A program made the position numbers and the translations under genes. This document shows positions 1 through 6,662 of a stretch of 31,520 nt of DNA, in pieces; the first letter of the stretch is position 1; every line of letters begins with the position of its first letter. The stretch is taken from the NCBI GenBank assembly GCA_964441145.1, contig CAYTUB010000032.1, positions 1 through 31,520 of the forward strand, in the 5' to 3' direction. This DNA is from SHLQ01 sp964441145 (GTDB lineage: Bacteria > Actinomycetota > Acidimicrobiia > Acidimicrobiales > SHLQ01). Below the pieces are notes generated by a model. It did not search any database. It was given only the letters and a program-made list of their open reading frames with translations, and had not been told where the DNA came from.

Positions 1-463
1 CCGTTCGATCACGGAAGGGGCTATTGACGCCTGGGGTCGTGAAGCCGCCCCGCTGTTCGGAGATTGTTTCTGCATCCTGATCGTCAACGAAGGCCAAGCC
101 GCGTTCGATCAAGGATTCGGCCCACAAGTAGAGCTGTTCGAAGTAGTCGGACGCGTACACGACCTCGGCGGGTTCGTATCCCAGCCAGCGAACGTCGTCG
201 AGGATCGCATCGACGAAGTCTTGGTCCTCGGTTTCGGGGTTGGTGTCGTCGAAGCGGAGCTTGCAGGTGCCATCGAAGTCATCGGCAATACCGAAGTTCA
301 GACAGATCGACTTGGCGTGCCCGATGTGCAGGAAGCCATTTGGCTCGGGCGGGAACCGGGTCTGTACCCGCGAGCTATAGGTGCCCGCATCGTTGTCGGA
401 ATTGATCTTCTCCCGAACAAAATCAGTGCTGCGTTCGACGCCGTCATCGGAGGTGTTGGTCAC
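1..463 (-). CDS. glnS: Glutaminyl-tRNA synthetase, N-terminal part (runs off left edge)
   Basis: This is the first 154 codons of a class I aminoacyl-tRNA synthetase that charges tRNA-Gln in the cytosol; the rest lies beyond the left edge. The translation carries the ATP-binding HIGH signature in the glutaminyl form (RFPPEPNGFLHIGHAKSI, about residues 36-53), followed by LNFG and LRFDDTNP. These distinguish GlnS from GltX. The order and spacing match the start of E. coli GlnS, so the GTG at 461-463 is a full-length start. No good Shine-Dalgarno precedes it. Instead TAGGCT lies exactly 6 nt upstream of the GTG, which suggests a leaderless transcript. A GlnS in an actinobacterium is notable, because many actinobacteria make Gln-tRNA through GatCAB transamidation instead. 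The family call is firm. Confidence 0.93.
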   Translation of the reverse strand, partial: MTNTSDDGVERSTDFVREKINSDNDAGTYSSRVQTRFPPEPNGFLHIGHAKSICLNFGIADDFDGTCKLRFDDTNPETEDQDFVDAILDDVRWLGYEPAEVVYASDYFEQLYLWAESLIERGLAFVDDQDAETISEQRGGFTTPGVNSPFRDRT

Positions 464-469
464 CCCTCA

Positions 470-475
470 AGCCTA
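470..475 (-). promoter_or_regulatory. -10-like box for leaderless glnS
   Basis: TAGGCT on the minus strand is followed by TGAGGG and then the GTG start of glnS. The 6-nt spacing would place the transcription start at the start codon. No convincing -35 was seen. Inferred from pattern only. Confidence 0.4.
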
Positions 476-501
476 GGAGGTCGAGATACGGCGTTGGTTC
501 T

Positions 502-1197
502 TCAGGCGTCGAGGTTTCGTGCGGTCTCCGACAGGGGAACCTCGGTCTTGGTCGACGGAAGGGTCTGCAACACTCGATCGCCCAAATTGGAACTCACGCC
601 TAACCAGTAATGCTCGTTGCGGTAGTGATGCAATCGATGGTTCTTTGCGAGGCGCTTGTAGTACCGGGTCTTTGGGCGATAGCGGGTGTGGATCAACAGA
701 TGCGTCCACTCGTAGTGGGCCAAGCCAAGTGCCGCGAGCAGGTATCCGGTAACAAAGGCGGGCAGCACTCCCGCACCGACGATCAAGGCGAATGGAACTA
801 CCCATACCGCTGTCGACACACCCAATCCCACGAGGAAGACGAGCGCGTCAGCCCAGAACAAAAGCGCCCATCCCACATCGTTGGGGTCGAGATGATGTTC
901 GCGATGGCCGTCTCCGGTCCCAAACTTCGTCATCCGTAGCGAATCCTCGGGTGCGTGCAGGATGAAACGATGAATGACCCACTCGACGGGACCCAGCAAA
1001 ACAACTGTGGTCACCACAAGTACCAGGTCGAACCAACCAAATTCTCCAACGGCTACACGCACGGCCCCGAGCAAGGCGACTGCGGCCACCATGATGCGAG
1101 GTGCACCGAAGCCCAAAATGGCCGCGAAGATGTCCGTGAGCGACGACAATTCATCGGCGCGTACGGCACTCGAGCGTGCGGCTTTACTCACGGACAT
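502..1197 (-). CDS. Fatty acid hydroxylase / sterol desaturase superfamily membrane protein
   Basis: A 231-residue integral membrane protein of the fatty acid hydroxylase superfamily (di-iron, membrane-bound hydroxylases and desaturases such as carotenoid or sphingolipid hydroxylases). Hydrophobic segments lie near residues 35-52, 55-75, 110-135 and 137-160. Four histidine clusters that would bind the di-iron centre are visible: H76-x4-H81, H98-x2-HH (101-102), H161/H166/H170 and H187-x2-HH (190-191), with H196 close by. The substrate cannot be read from the sequence; a carotenoid or lipid is plausible. The gene is co-oriented with glnS and lies 38 nt before its start. The upstream sequence TACAAAGAACT-ATG has no Shine-Dalgarno and may be leaderless. 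The superfamily is clear, the precise reaction is not. Confidence 0.85.
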   Translation of the reverse strand: MSVSKAARSSAVRADELSSLTDIFAAILGFGAPRIMVAAVALLGAVRVAVGEFGWFDLVLVVTTVVLLGPVEWVIHRFILHAPEDSLRMTKFGTGDGHREHHLDPNDVGWALLFWADALVFLVGLGVSTAVWVVPFALIVGAGVLPAFVTGYLLAALGLAHYEWTHLLIHTRYRPKTRYYKRLAKNHRLHHYRNEHYWLGVSSNLGDRVLQTLPSTKTEVPLSETARNLDA

Positions 1198-1299
1198 AGT
1201 TCTTTGTACCCCACAATGGCGAATCTGTCCCGCCGATCGGCGAACGTTGCGACGCCGATTTCGAGCTAGCCGCGGCCCAAAGCGACAGCGAAGGCCTCG

Positions 1300-1938
1300 T
1301 TAGGCAACAGCGGAGATAGGGGAACGGGTCGCGGGCACGCTCGACGACGTAGTGAGTACGCCACGGTCAATCCCAAGCCGGTCTTCGCAAAGCTGGAAGA
1401 GGGCGATCCACAACTCCTCCTGGGCAGCGTCGAGCGAAGGAGGACGCACGATTGTGAGAACGTCGCCGTTACCTGCGCGCAAGGGTTCTACAAAGGCAAC
1501 CGCGGCTATCGCAAGATCGATAATGGCGGCCTTGACTGGCTGCCCGTCAACGAGCACCGCGCTTTCGACTTCATCCCAGCCTCGAATGATCACAGCGAAT
1601 CGTTCGCCCTCGGCCGAGGATGCTTCCCGGCCAAGTGAGCTGTACAGAAGTGCTCGTGAATCCCAGTCGGCTCCATCGAGCGTGGAAAGGTCGACGAGAC
1701 TATCGACAGCTTCGGTTTGACCACTGGTTTCGGTCGAGGATCCTGTTTGGGTGTCCGTAACTTGGAGGCCAACAAACTTGGGCCTAAGGCGGCGATGCAG
1801 CACCCCGATGAGACGTCGGCACGCCAGACCAACGGCCTCGTTGTGGTCGCCCGGTTGGATTATCTCGACACCGGGAGTGTCTTGGTCAAATGCTGCCGGT
1901 GGGACCGGTCCGCCAGGGAATGTGATCGCTGTAGTCAC
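1300..1938 (-). CDS. Truncated malate-synthase-like protein, probably non-catalytic
   Basis: A 212-residue protein with a good start: the GAGG of GAGGTGAAAAGC ends 8 nt before the GTG at 1936-1938. By eye it resembles malate synthase A in two blocks. Near residues 23-58 a GVEI...LHRRL stretch matches the extreme N-terminus of the enzyme. From about residue 115 to 195 an RGW motif (including the conserved Arg), a (V/D)G-PV...DLAI stretch, a GNGDVL-to-SLDAAQEELW stretch and CEDRLGIDRG line up with the enzyme's RGW...PKT...W.E.F..AED..G.P.GT segment. About 120 residues between the blocks are missing, and the protein ends before the IETLPA strand, so the barrel's metal-binding and catalytic acidic residues are absent. 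It is therefore unlikely to make malate. It could be a decayed gene or a reused regulatory domain. It diverges from a ScfR/RamB-type regulator, a family known to control glyoxylate-cycle genes, which supports the link. Confidence 0.6.
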   Translation of the reverse strand: MTTAITFPGGPVPPAAFDQDTPGVEIIQPGDHNEAVGLACRRLIGVLHRRLRPKFVGLQVTDTQTGSSTETSGQTEAVDSLVDLSTLDGADWDSRALLYSSLGREASSAEGERFAVIIRGWDEVESAVLVDGQPVKAAIIDLAIAAVAFVEPLRAGNGDVLTIVRPPSLDAAQEELWIALFQLCEDRLGIDRGVLTTSSSVPATRSPISAVA

Positions 1939-1994
1939 GCTTTTCACCTCGTGAAGTACGCCGCCGAATGGGTACCGCTCAACATTCGTCCAGA

Positions 1995-2054
1995 TTTGCC
2001 TATTTCGTAAGCGCGCTCGGCCTGTAAAGTCGTAGAAATTGACGAAATAGCAAA
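1995..2054. promoter_or_regulatory. Inverted-repeat operator candidate between the malate-synthase-like gene and scfR-like gene
   Basis: TTTGCCTATTTCGT (1995-2008) is matched by its near-perfect reverse complement ACGAAATAGCAAA (2042-2054), differing by one missing base; the arm starts are 47 bp apart. The right arm overlaps a TTGACG (2039-2044) that could be the -35 of the plus-strand regulator gene. The TTTGC/GCAAA ends resemble the core of RamB-type sites (known: ACTTTGCAAA-like). A self-regulating site for the adjacent ScfR-type protein is the simplest reading, but it is inferred. Confidence 0.5.
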
Positions 2055-2101
2055 ATATCGCCAATCTTGCATCGATTTTTGCCTCCCTGGAGCCACCTGA
2101 C

Positions 2102-3544
2102 ATGTCCGACGAACTCGATCTCGGAATTCTTGGCCATCGCCTTCGACATTTCCGCAAACAACGTTCCTTGACCCTTGCCGAGGTGAGCGAGCTGGTCGAC
2201 CGGCCCGTCCCATACCTTTCCCAGCTTGAGAACGGGCGCATCGAACCCAAGATCGGATTGCTAAACCGGCTCGCAGATGCGTTGGACACCTCAGTCGGTG
2301 ATCTCGTTGACACCACGCCACCAAACCGACGAGCCGAACTCGAAATCGCTGTCGAGCAGGCCCAACGTGACCCTCGTTATGTCGAGCTGGGCCTTCCCTA
2401 CCTGAAGCCAAACGCCAAGATCTCCGATGATGTCCTCGAGCATCTCGTAGCTCTGTGGAAAGCCCTACCTCAAGGCGAGACCGGCCGAGCGCTGCGGGTT
2501 GAGGACAAGGCTCGACTAGCAAATGCCACACTTCGAAACGAGATGCGCGAGCGAAACAACTATTTCGCCGAGATCGAAAAGATCGTTACTGAGGCGCTCA
2601 CGGCGATCGACTACCCCGGTTCGGGGCCTCTCTCAGAACGCCACATAACCAACCTCGCCAACCACTTCGGCTTCCGGGTCGAACGGGCACGCGGGATGCC
2701 GAGTTCTGCTCGTTCGGTGACCGACCAAAAAAATCGAATCATCTATATACCGCTGCGCGAAGAGGTCGACATGCGCGCGGCGCGTTCGGTCGTGTTGCAA
2801 ACACTGGGCCACTATGCCCTCGACCATTCAGCGACTCGAGACTTTGGCGACTACCTCCGTCAACGGGTTGAATCGAACTACTTCGCGGCTGCAGCCTTGG
2901 TTCCTGAACAGGCGGCAGTGCAGCTTCTTCGTCGAAGCTTCGATCAAGGCGACCTTTCCGTCGAAGACCTCAAGGAAGCGTTCTACGTTTCCTATGAAAT
3001 GGCCGCCCACCGGTTCACGAACCTGGCGACCGTACACCTCGATCTGCCCGTCCACTTTTTGCGGTGCGGCCCGCAAGGGGTGGTGTTGAAGGCCTACGAA
3101 AATGACGGGATCGACTACCCAACCGGTGCCGACGGCACCGTCGAGGGGATGCGGGTGTCTCGCCACTGGGGTGTCCGCCAGGCATGGCAAGCAAGCGAGA
3201 GCTTCGTGATGCACTACCAACACACGATCACAAATGCCGGCGACTGGTGGTGTGCTACCTACATCGAGGATGCCTCCAGCAACCCGTTTGCGATCAGCCT
3301 TGGAACCACCTCAGCCCTCGCCAAGCACTTTCGAGGCGGCGACACCATCCGCAAGCTCGACGCTCGGTCGTCGACAAACATCGTCGACCCGGCGTTGGTG
3401 GAGCGTTGGGAGGCGGTGACATGGCCATCAGCCTCTCAGCGATCCCATGTCCTGACAGCGCTGCCTCTGTCGAGCGGAGATTTCACACCATTTCCGGGCA
3501 TTGACCTGATCGACGTTTATCGTTTCCTGGACCGTCAGCGCTGA
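2102..3544 (+). CDS. ScfR/RamB-type XRE transcriptional regulator
   Basis: A 480-residue cytosolic DNA-binding regulator. Residues 11-65 form an XRE helix-turn-helix (RLRHFRKQRSLTLAEVSE...VPYLSQLENGRIEP). Residues about 175-290 resemble an ImmA/IrrE-like domain, but the protease motif is lost: the HExxH position reads QTLGH at 233-237, so proteolysis is unlikely. The C-terminal third (RCGPQGVVLKAYENDG... onward) resembles the short-chain fatty-acyl sensing domain of the ScfR/RamB/PrpC-regulator family. In that family, regulators of acetate, propionate and glyoxylate genes sense acyl-CoA status. A GGAG lies 10 nt before the ATG. The divergent partner looks like a malate synthase remnant, consistent with such a role. 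The family is confident; the target genes are inferred. Confidence 0.85.
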   Translation: MSDELDLGILGHRLRHFRKQRSLTLAEVSELVDRPVPYLSQLENGRIEPKIGLLNRLADALDTSVGDLVDTTPPNRRAELEIAVEQAQRDPRYVELGLPYLKPNAKISDDVLEHLVALWKALPQGETGRALRVEDKARLANATLRNEMRERNNYFAEIEKIVTEALTAIDYPGSGPLSERHITNLANHFGFRVERARGMPSSARSVTDQKNRIIYIPLREEVDMRAARSVVLQTLGHYALDHSATRDFGDYLRQRVESNYFAAAALVPEQAAVQLLRRSFDQGDLSVEDLKEAFYVSYEMAAHRFTNLATVHLDLPVHFLRCGPQGVVLKAYENDGIDYPTGADGTVEGMRVSRHWGVRQAWQASESFVMHYQHTITNAGDWWCATYIEDASSNPFAISLGTTSALAKHFRGGDTIRKLDARSSTNIVDPALVERWEAVTWPSASQRSHVLTALPLSSGDFTPFPGIDLIDVYRFLDRQR

Positions 3545-3642
3545 TCAGGCGGACAGATCTGCATCCATTGGTCGATTGAAGATCGAAACAATTATTTGCG
3601 GCTACTGCGTCGGATTCTCTCGCATCCAATAGATACCTCCTC

Positions 3643-3648
3643 TATCCT
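3643..3648 (+). promoter_or_regulatory. -10-like box before the GTG at 3657
   Basis: TATCCT followed by 8 nt and GTG, with no Shine-Dalgarno. This favours GTG 3657 as a leaderless start for the next gene. Confidence 0.3.
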
Positions 3649-3656
3649 CTGCGATC

Positions 3657-4382
3657 GTGTCGAACCATGGTGGCGGCAACGACGAGCGAAGGGTTGTATT
3701 CACTCGACCCAGTCCTCAGACGAGGGCGATCGCACGCGCCTACGATCGAAGCTATCCGTGCGGATCTCTTCGACTGGTGACCGATGTCTGGCCTCTATGG
3801 GACCTAAGCCTTGGCCTCCTAGTCTTCATCGACGGTCAACCTCGCCTGATGTCGTCAACAGTGATGGACGTGTTTCGCGCTCAGCATCGACGCGACGTAC
3901 GAAACGTTCCCGAGCTCTCCGAGACCAACTGGGACTACTACGCCATCAATGACAACACCCTCCCGCGAGCCGCAACATCGGGCCGCTACACCGTCGTGTT
4001 TCTCGGCGAACGCGAGGAACCATACCCATTTCGTCCAATGGGCGGCCAGAGTATGAATCTGCTCCCTCAAGACGGCGAGCCAAACGATCTCTTCCTTGCT
4101 GGCTTCGAGGCCATCAAACCTGCCTACTCAAGCCTGGTCCTGATTCACTCCGACGGTTCGGTTCTCTCGTCCAGTGGGAAAATTCCAAAGAGCCTCGGGT
4201 ACACGGCGGACGACACCTCATGGATCCCCGCTGAGTGGCGCGAACCACTCGAGCTTAGACCCGCGGAAATCGGATCCTCGCCGGTCGACGATAACGCCGA
4301 CCTGGAATTCCGGTGGATACGCATGCGGGCAAATCTCTTCAACGCCTACGCGGTCCGTGTTCGTGCGTCGGAGACAAGTTAG
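3657..4382 (+). CDS. Uncharacterised protein
   Basis: I do not recognise this 241-residue protein. It has no signal peptide, no clear membrane segment and no known catalytic motif. It is a soluble-looking, aromatic-rich sequence. The middle part (about residues 80-180) reads like a genuine folded domain, with blocks such as TNWDYYAINDNTLPR, YTVVFLGEREEPYPF and LVLIHSDGSVLSSSG. No competing frame reads better. The start is uncertain: GTG 3657 has a TATCCT box 8 nt upstream, and internal ATGs occur near residue 65. It sits alone on the plus strand, 112 nt after the ScfR-type regulator and 101 nt before the MpaB-type oxygenase, so no operon role can be assigned. The coding call is moderate and the function is unknown. 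Confidence 0.5.
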   Translation: MSNHGGGNDERRVVFTRPSPQTRAIARAYDRSYPCGSLRLVTDVWPLWDLSLGLLVFIDGQPRLMSSTVMDVFRAQHRRDVRNVPELSETNWDYYAINDNTLPRAATSGRYTVVFLGEREEPYPFRPMGGQSMNLLPQDGEPNDLFLAGFEAIKPAYSSLVLIHSDGSVLSSSGKIPKSLGYTADDTSWIPAEWREPLELRPAEIGSSPVDDNADLEFRWIRMRANLFNAYAVRVRASETS

Positions 4383-4470
4383 CTCGTCCCCGATTTTGCG
4401 ACCGATACACCGGATTCGTCGCAGTCTCAGCCATGGGCGGTCGCGTCCTTCTTTGAAGCTGGACCGCTTC

Positions 4471-4476
4471 TACTCT
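4471..4476 (+). promoter_or_regulatory. -10-like box for leaderless oxygenase gene
   Basis: TACTCT lies 7 nt before the ATG at 4484. TTCTTT lies 16 nt further upstream as a weak -35. No Shine-Dalgarno is present. Confidence 0.35.
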
Positions 4477-4483
4477 TGTAGCT

Positions 4484-5386
4484 ATGGCAACCTCGACTGG
4501 CTACCCCCCACAGCTCACCCCAATCGAAGGAATTCGGCGCGAGCTTCGGCGCAACATACGTTCCTACATCACCGGACGAGATGAACGATCAAGCGATGTC
4601 CCGGCAGCCGACGGATGGTTTGGGCCCGACAGCGCGACATGGCTCATTCAATCGGACTGGGCAACCTTGATCGGCGGAGTCCAATCGCTCATCGTGCAGA
4701 CGCTGCACCCGCCCACGATGGCAGGCTTCACCGACCACTCGAACTACAAATCTGACCCCTTCGGCCGCGTGCAGCGGACGGCGAATTTCATCGGTGTCAC
4801 CACCTATGGATCCGCCGCCGAAGCGGAACGTCTGGTCAAGGTCATCCGAAACGTTCACGAACGAGTCGTCGGGACAGCCCCGGACGGGACGCCGTATTCG
4901 GCCAACGATCCACACAACCTGGCCTGGGTGCATAGCACCGAGGTCGCGGGCTTTCTCGCTGGCTATCGCCGTTACGGCGCACAACCTCTGAGCGACCACG
5001 ACGCCGACCGCTATGTGAGCGAGATGGCCCGAGTCGGCGAAGCGCTCGGCGTGATCGATGCGCCTCAATCGGTGCATGAACTCGATGAACGACTCGAGAG
5101 CTACCTCCCTGAACTTCATTGTGGTGCCCAAGCTCGCGACGCGCTGCGTTGGCTGCTTCTCGCACCAAACACGCGTGCCGCCCAAGGCCCCTTCTACATC
5201 GTCTTGGGTGCGGCAGTGAACCTGTTGCCCCCATGGGCCCGCAAAAAGCTCTGGCTACCGCCGACGATCCCCTACGTCAGTGACGCCATGGTCGTCCCGG
5301 CTGCCAAGGCCCTCATCAAAACGTTCAACTGGGCGATGGAACCGCCAGAAGAGATCGAAGACCTGCGAGCACGCCGTTCGGCGTAG
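4484..5386 (+). CDS. MpaB/latex-clearing-type oxygenase (DUF2236 family)
   Basis: A 300-residue protein of the ER-bound oxygenase MpaB / rubber oxygenase (Lcp) family, a heme-dependent group. Typical features in order are SDWATLIGG...LHPPTMAGFTDHS (residues 57-86), RTANFIGVTTYGS (98-110), NVHERVVGTAPDGTPYSANDP (123-143) and HNLAWVHSTEVAGFLAGYRRYG (144-165). H75, H125, H144 and H150 are candidate heme or active-site histidines. No export signal is visible, unlike secreted rubber oxygenases, so a cytosolic role on an unknown substrate is more likely. Many actinobacteria carry several such paralogs of unknown function. The family assignment is firm and the reaction is not known. Confidence 0.85.
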   Translation: MATSTGYPPQLTPIEGIRRELRRNIRSYITGRDERSSDVPAADGWFGPDSATWLIQSDWATLIGGVQSLIVQTLHPPTMAGFTDHSNYKSDPFGRVQRTANFIGVTTYGSAAEAERLVKVIRNVHERVVGTAPDGTPYSANDPHNLAWVHSTEVAGFLAGYRRYGAQPLSDHDADRYVSEMARVGEALGVIDAPQSVHELDERLESYLPELHCGAQARDALRWLLLAPNTRAAQGPFYIVLGAAVNLLPPWARKKLWLPPTIPYVSDAMVVPAAKALIKTFNWAMEPPEEIEDLRARRSA

Positions 5387-5400
5387 CTCGCAGTCTTGAG

Positions 5401-5781
5401 TTATCCGACGCTTCGAAGATCGACGACGAAGATAAGGGTCTCGTTTGGGCCAATCACGCCACCGGCTCCCGAAGAGCCATAGGCCATTTGTGGAGGAATC
5501 GTCAGGCGACGTCGACCGCCGACCTTCATGCCCTGAACGCCTTGGTCCCAACCTGGAATAACCATGCCTGCTCCGAGACCGAAGCTAAACGTGTCATTGC
5601 GGTTCCATGAGGCATCGAACTCGCGTCCATTCGACCAGTTGATTCCCATGTAGTCGACTGTGACCTGCATTCCGGCCGTTGCTTCCTGTCCATCACCGAC
5701 GACAAGATCCTCGACGACCAGTTCTGCTGGCGGTCCATCTTTGGGAACGGTGATGACGGGCTTGACGTTGATGTCTTCCAT
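5401..5781 (-). CDS. FKBP-type peptidyl-prolyl cis-trans isomerase
   Basis: A single-domain, 126-residue FKBP that catalyses cis-trans isomerisation of peptidyl-proline bonds and helps protein folding. The fold hallmarks run in order: VVGDG, VTVDYMG, FDASWNR, FSFGLGAGMVIPGWDQGVQGMKVGGRRRLTIPPQMAYG as overlapping strands and helix, and LIFVVDLRSVG at the C-terminus. The active-site aromatic residues of the IPGWDQG loop and the YG of AYG are present. There is no signal peptide or lipobox, so it should be cytosolic. The start is leaderless in style: TAGAGT lies 6 nt before the ATG. It converges tail-to-tail on the MpaB-type gene with 14 nt between stops. Upstream it abuts the 140-bp repeat array. 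Confidence 0.93.
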   Translation of the reverse strand: MEDINVKPVITVPKDGPPAELVVEDLVVGDGQEATAGMQVTVDYMGINWSNGREFDASWNRNDTFSFGLGAGMVIPGWDQGVQGMKVGGRRRLTIPPQMAYGSSGAGGVIGPNETLIFVVDLRSVG

Positions 5782-5787
5782 GCCCGG

Positions 5788-5793
5788 ACTCTA
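5788..5793 (-). promoter_or_regulatory. -10 box for leaderless FKBP gene
   Basis: Minus-strand TAGAGT, then CCGGGC, then ATG: the 6-nt spacing puts the transcription start at the start codon. The region further upstream is the edge of the repeat array, so the array may supply or displace the -35. Confidence 0.5.
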
Positions 5794-5806
5794 GCGGCTG
5801 AAGCCA

Positions 5807-6232
5807 GAGTCGCTGGCGGCTAAGGCTTCAATCCGCAGAGCACCCCGAGCGAAGCGAAGGTGCGAGGGAACCCTGCGGGTTCCTGCGGCGAATGATCGCC
5901 CTGAACCCGTGCCGCCAAAATCGCGACACGAACCCGCAGGGTTCGCAGACGCATGGCGGCTAAGGCTTCAATCCGCAGAGCACCCCGAGCGAAGCGAAGG
6001 TGCGAGGGAACCCTGCGGGTTCCTGCGGCGAATGATCGCCCTGAACCCGTGCCGCCAAAATCGCGACACGAACCCGCAGGGTTCGCAGACGCATGGCGGC
6101 TAAGGCTTCAATCCGCAGAGCACCCCGAGCGAAGCGAAGGTGCGAGGGAACCCTGCGGGTTCCTGCGGCGAATGATCGCCCTGAACCCGTGCCGCCAAAA
6201 TCGCGACGGAGTCGCTGGCGGCTAAGGCTTCA
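5807..6232. repeat. Tandem array of a 140-bp intergenic repeat (2 full copies plus a partial copy)
   Basis: Units begin at 5821, 5961 and 6101 with a period of exactly 140 bp; the first two are essentially identical. The third stops at 6207 and is followed by the same junction (GGAGTCGCTGGCGGCTAAGG...) that precedes the first unit. Each complete unit holds the palindrome GGAACCCTGCGGGTTCC (5867-5883, 6007-6023, 6147-6163). The two complete units also carry a partner in the reverse sense, CGAACCCGCAGGGTTCG (5929-5945 and +140). The unit is therefore rich in potential stem-loops. It encodes no plausible protein; open frames through it repeat every unit. The right end contains the TGA stop of the mazG-like gene. 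Confidence 0.92.
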
Positions 6233-6481
6233 GGGAGGATTCTCTCGGTAGCGGGCCATGGCGTCGTCGAGGGTGAGGTCGAGTTGGTTGGCCAGCGAGG
6301 CCAGCCAGGCAAGGACGTCGCCGAGCTCGTGTAGTTGTTGCTCTTTGGTTCCCTTGCGGGCTGCTTGGGCAAGTTCGCCGAGCTCTTCGCAAAGCCACGC
6401 AACGGTCGCTGCTTGCCCGCGCTCTCGGTCGGCCTCGCCGTAGAGCGTTTCCATCAAGTCCTGCACTTCGTCCAGCGTCAT
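6230..6481 (-). CDS. Small MazG-like nucleotide pyrophosphohydrolase
   Basis: An 83-residue, all-alpha MazG-superfamily protein of single-domain type. These enzymes hydrolyse (d)NTPs to monophosphate and pyrophosphate and clean the nucleotide pool. The metal-binding pattern is intact: E32-E33-x2-E36 (CEELGELAQAARKG) and E52-x2-D55 (HELGDVLAWLASLANQL), followed by LTLDDAMARY. The size fits the small dimeric or tetrameric MazG-like forms. The ATG follows TACAGT-GACGTC with 6-nt spacing and no Shine-Dalgarno, so it is probably leaderless. The gene is flanked on both sides by copies of the 140-bp repeat, and its TGA stop lies in the repeat end. Confidence 0.9.
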   Translation of the reverse strand: MTLDEVQDLMETLYGEADRERGQAATVAWLCEELGELAQAARKGTKEQQLHELGDVLAWLASLANQLDLTLDDAMARYRENPP

Positions 6482-6487
6482 GACGTC

Positions 6488-6493
6488 ACTGTA
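6488..6493 (-). promoter_or_regulatory. -10 box for leaderless mazG-like gene
   Basis: Minus-strand TACAGT, 6 nt before the ATG. It lies between the start codon and the neighbouring repeat copy. Confidence 0.45.
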
Positions 6494-6500
6494 GAGCGAC

Positions 6501-6662
6501 GGAGTCGCTGGCGGCTAAGGCAATCCGCAGAGCACCCCGAGCGAAGCGAAGGTGCGAGGGAACCCTGCGGGTTCCTGCGGCGAATGATCGCCCTGAACCC
6601 GTGCCGCCAAAATCGCGACACGAACCCGCAGGGTTCGCAGACGCATGGCGGCTAAGGCTTCA
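6501..6662. repeat. Fourth copy of the 140-bp repeat, single unit
   Basis: The copy starts with the same GGAGTCGCTGGCGGCTAAGG junction as the array and runs through the palindrome at 6559-6575 to GCGGCTAAGGCTTCA. It is 137 bp long because TTC is missing after TAAGGC. Its last three bases form the TGA stop of asd on the minus strand. With the array at 5807-6232 it brackets the mazG-like gene. Confidence 0.92.

Noticed and set aside
1939..2316. N-terminal extension of the malate-synthase-like frame to 2316
   Set aside because: The extension would overlap the regulator gene in antisense and reads as Arg/Ser-rich noise. The GTG at 1938 has a good Shine-Dalgarno.
5909..6225. Small repeated open frames in the 140-bp array
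   Set aside because: They arise because the unit lacks stops in some frames. The translation just repeats and has no start signal.
5807..6232. CRISPR array
   Set aside because: The repeats are 140 bp, directly adjacent with no unique spacers, and no cas gene is nearby.
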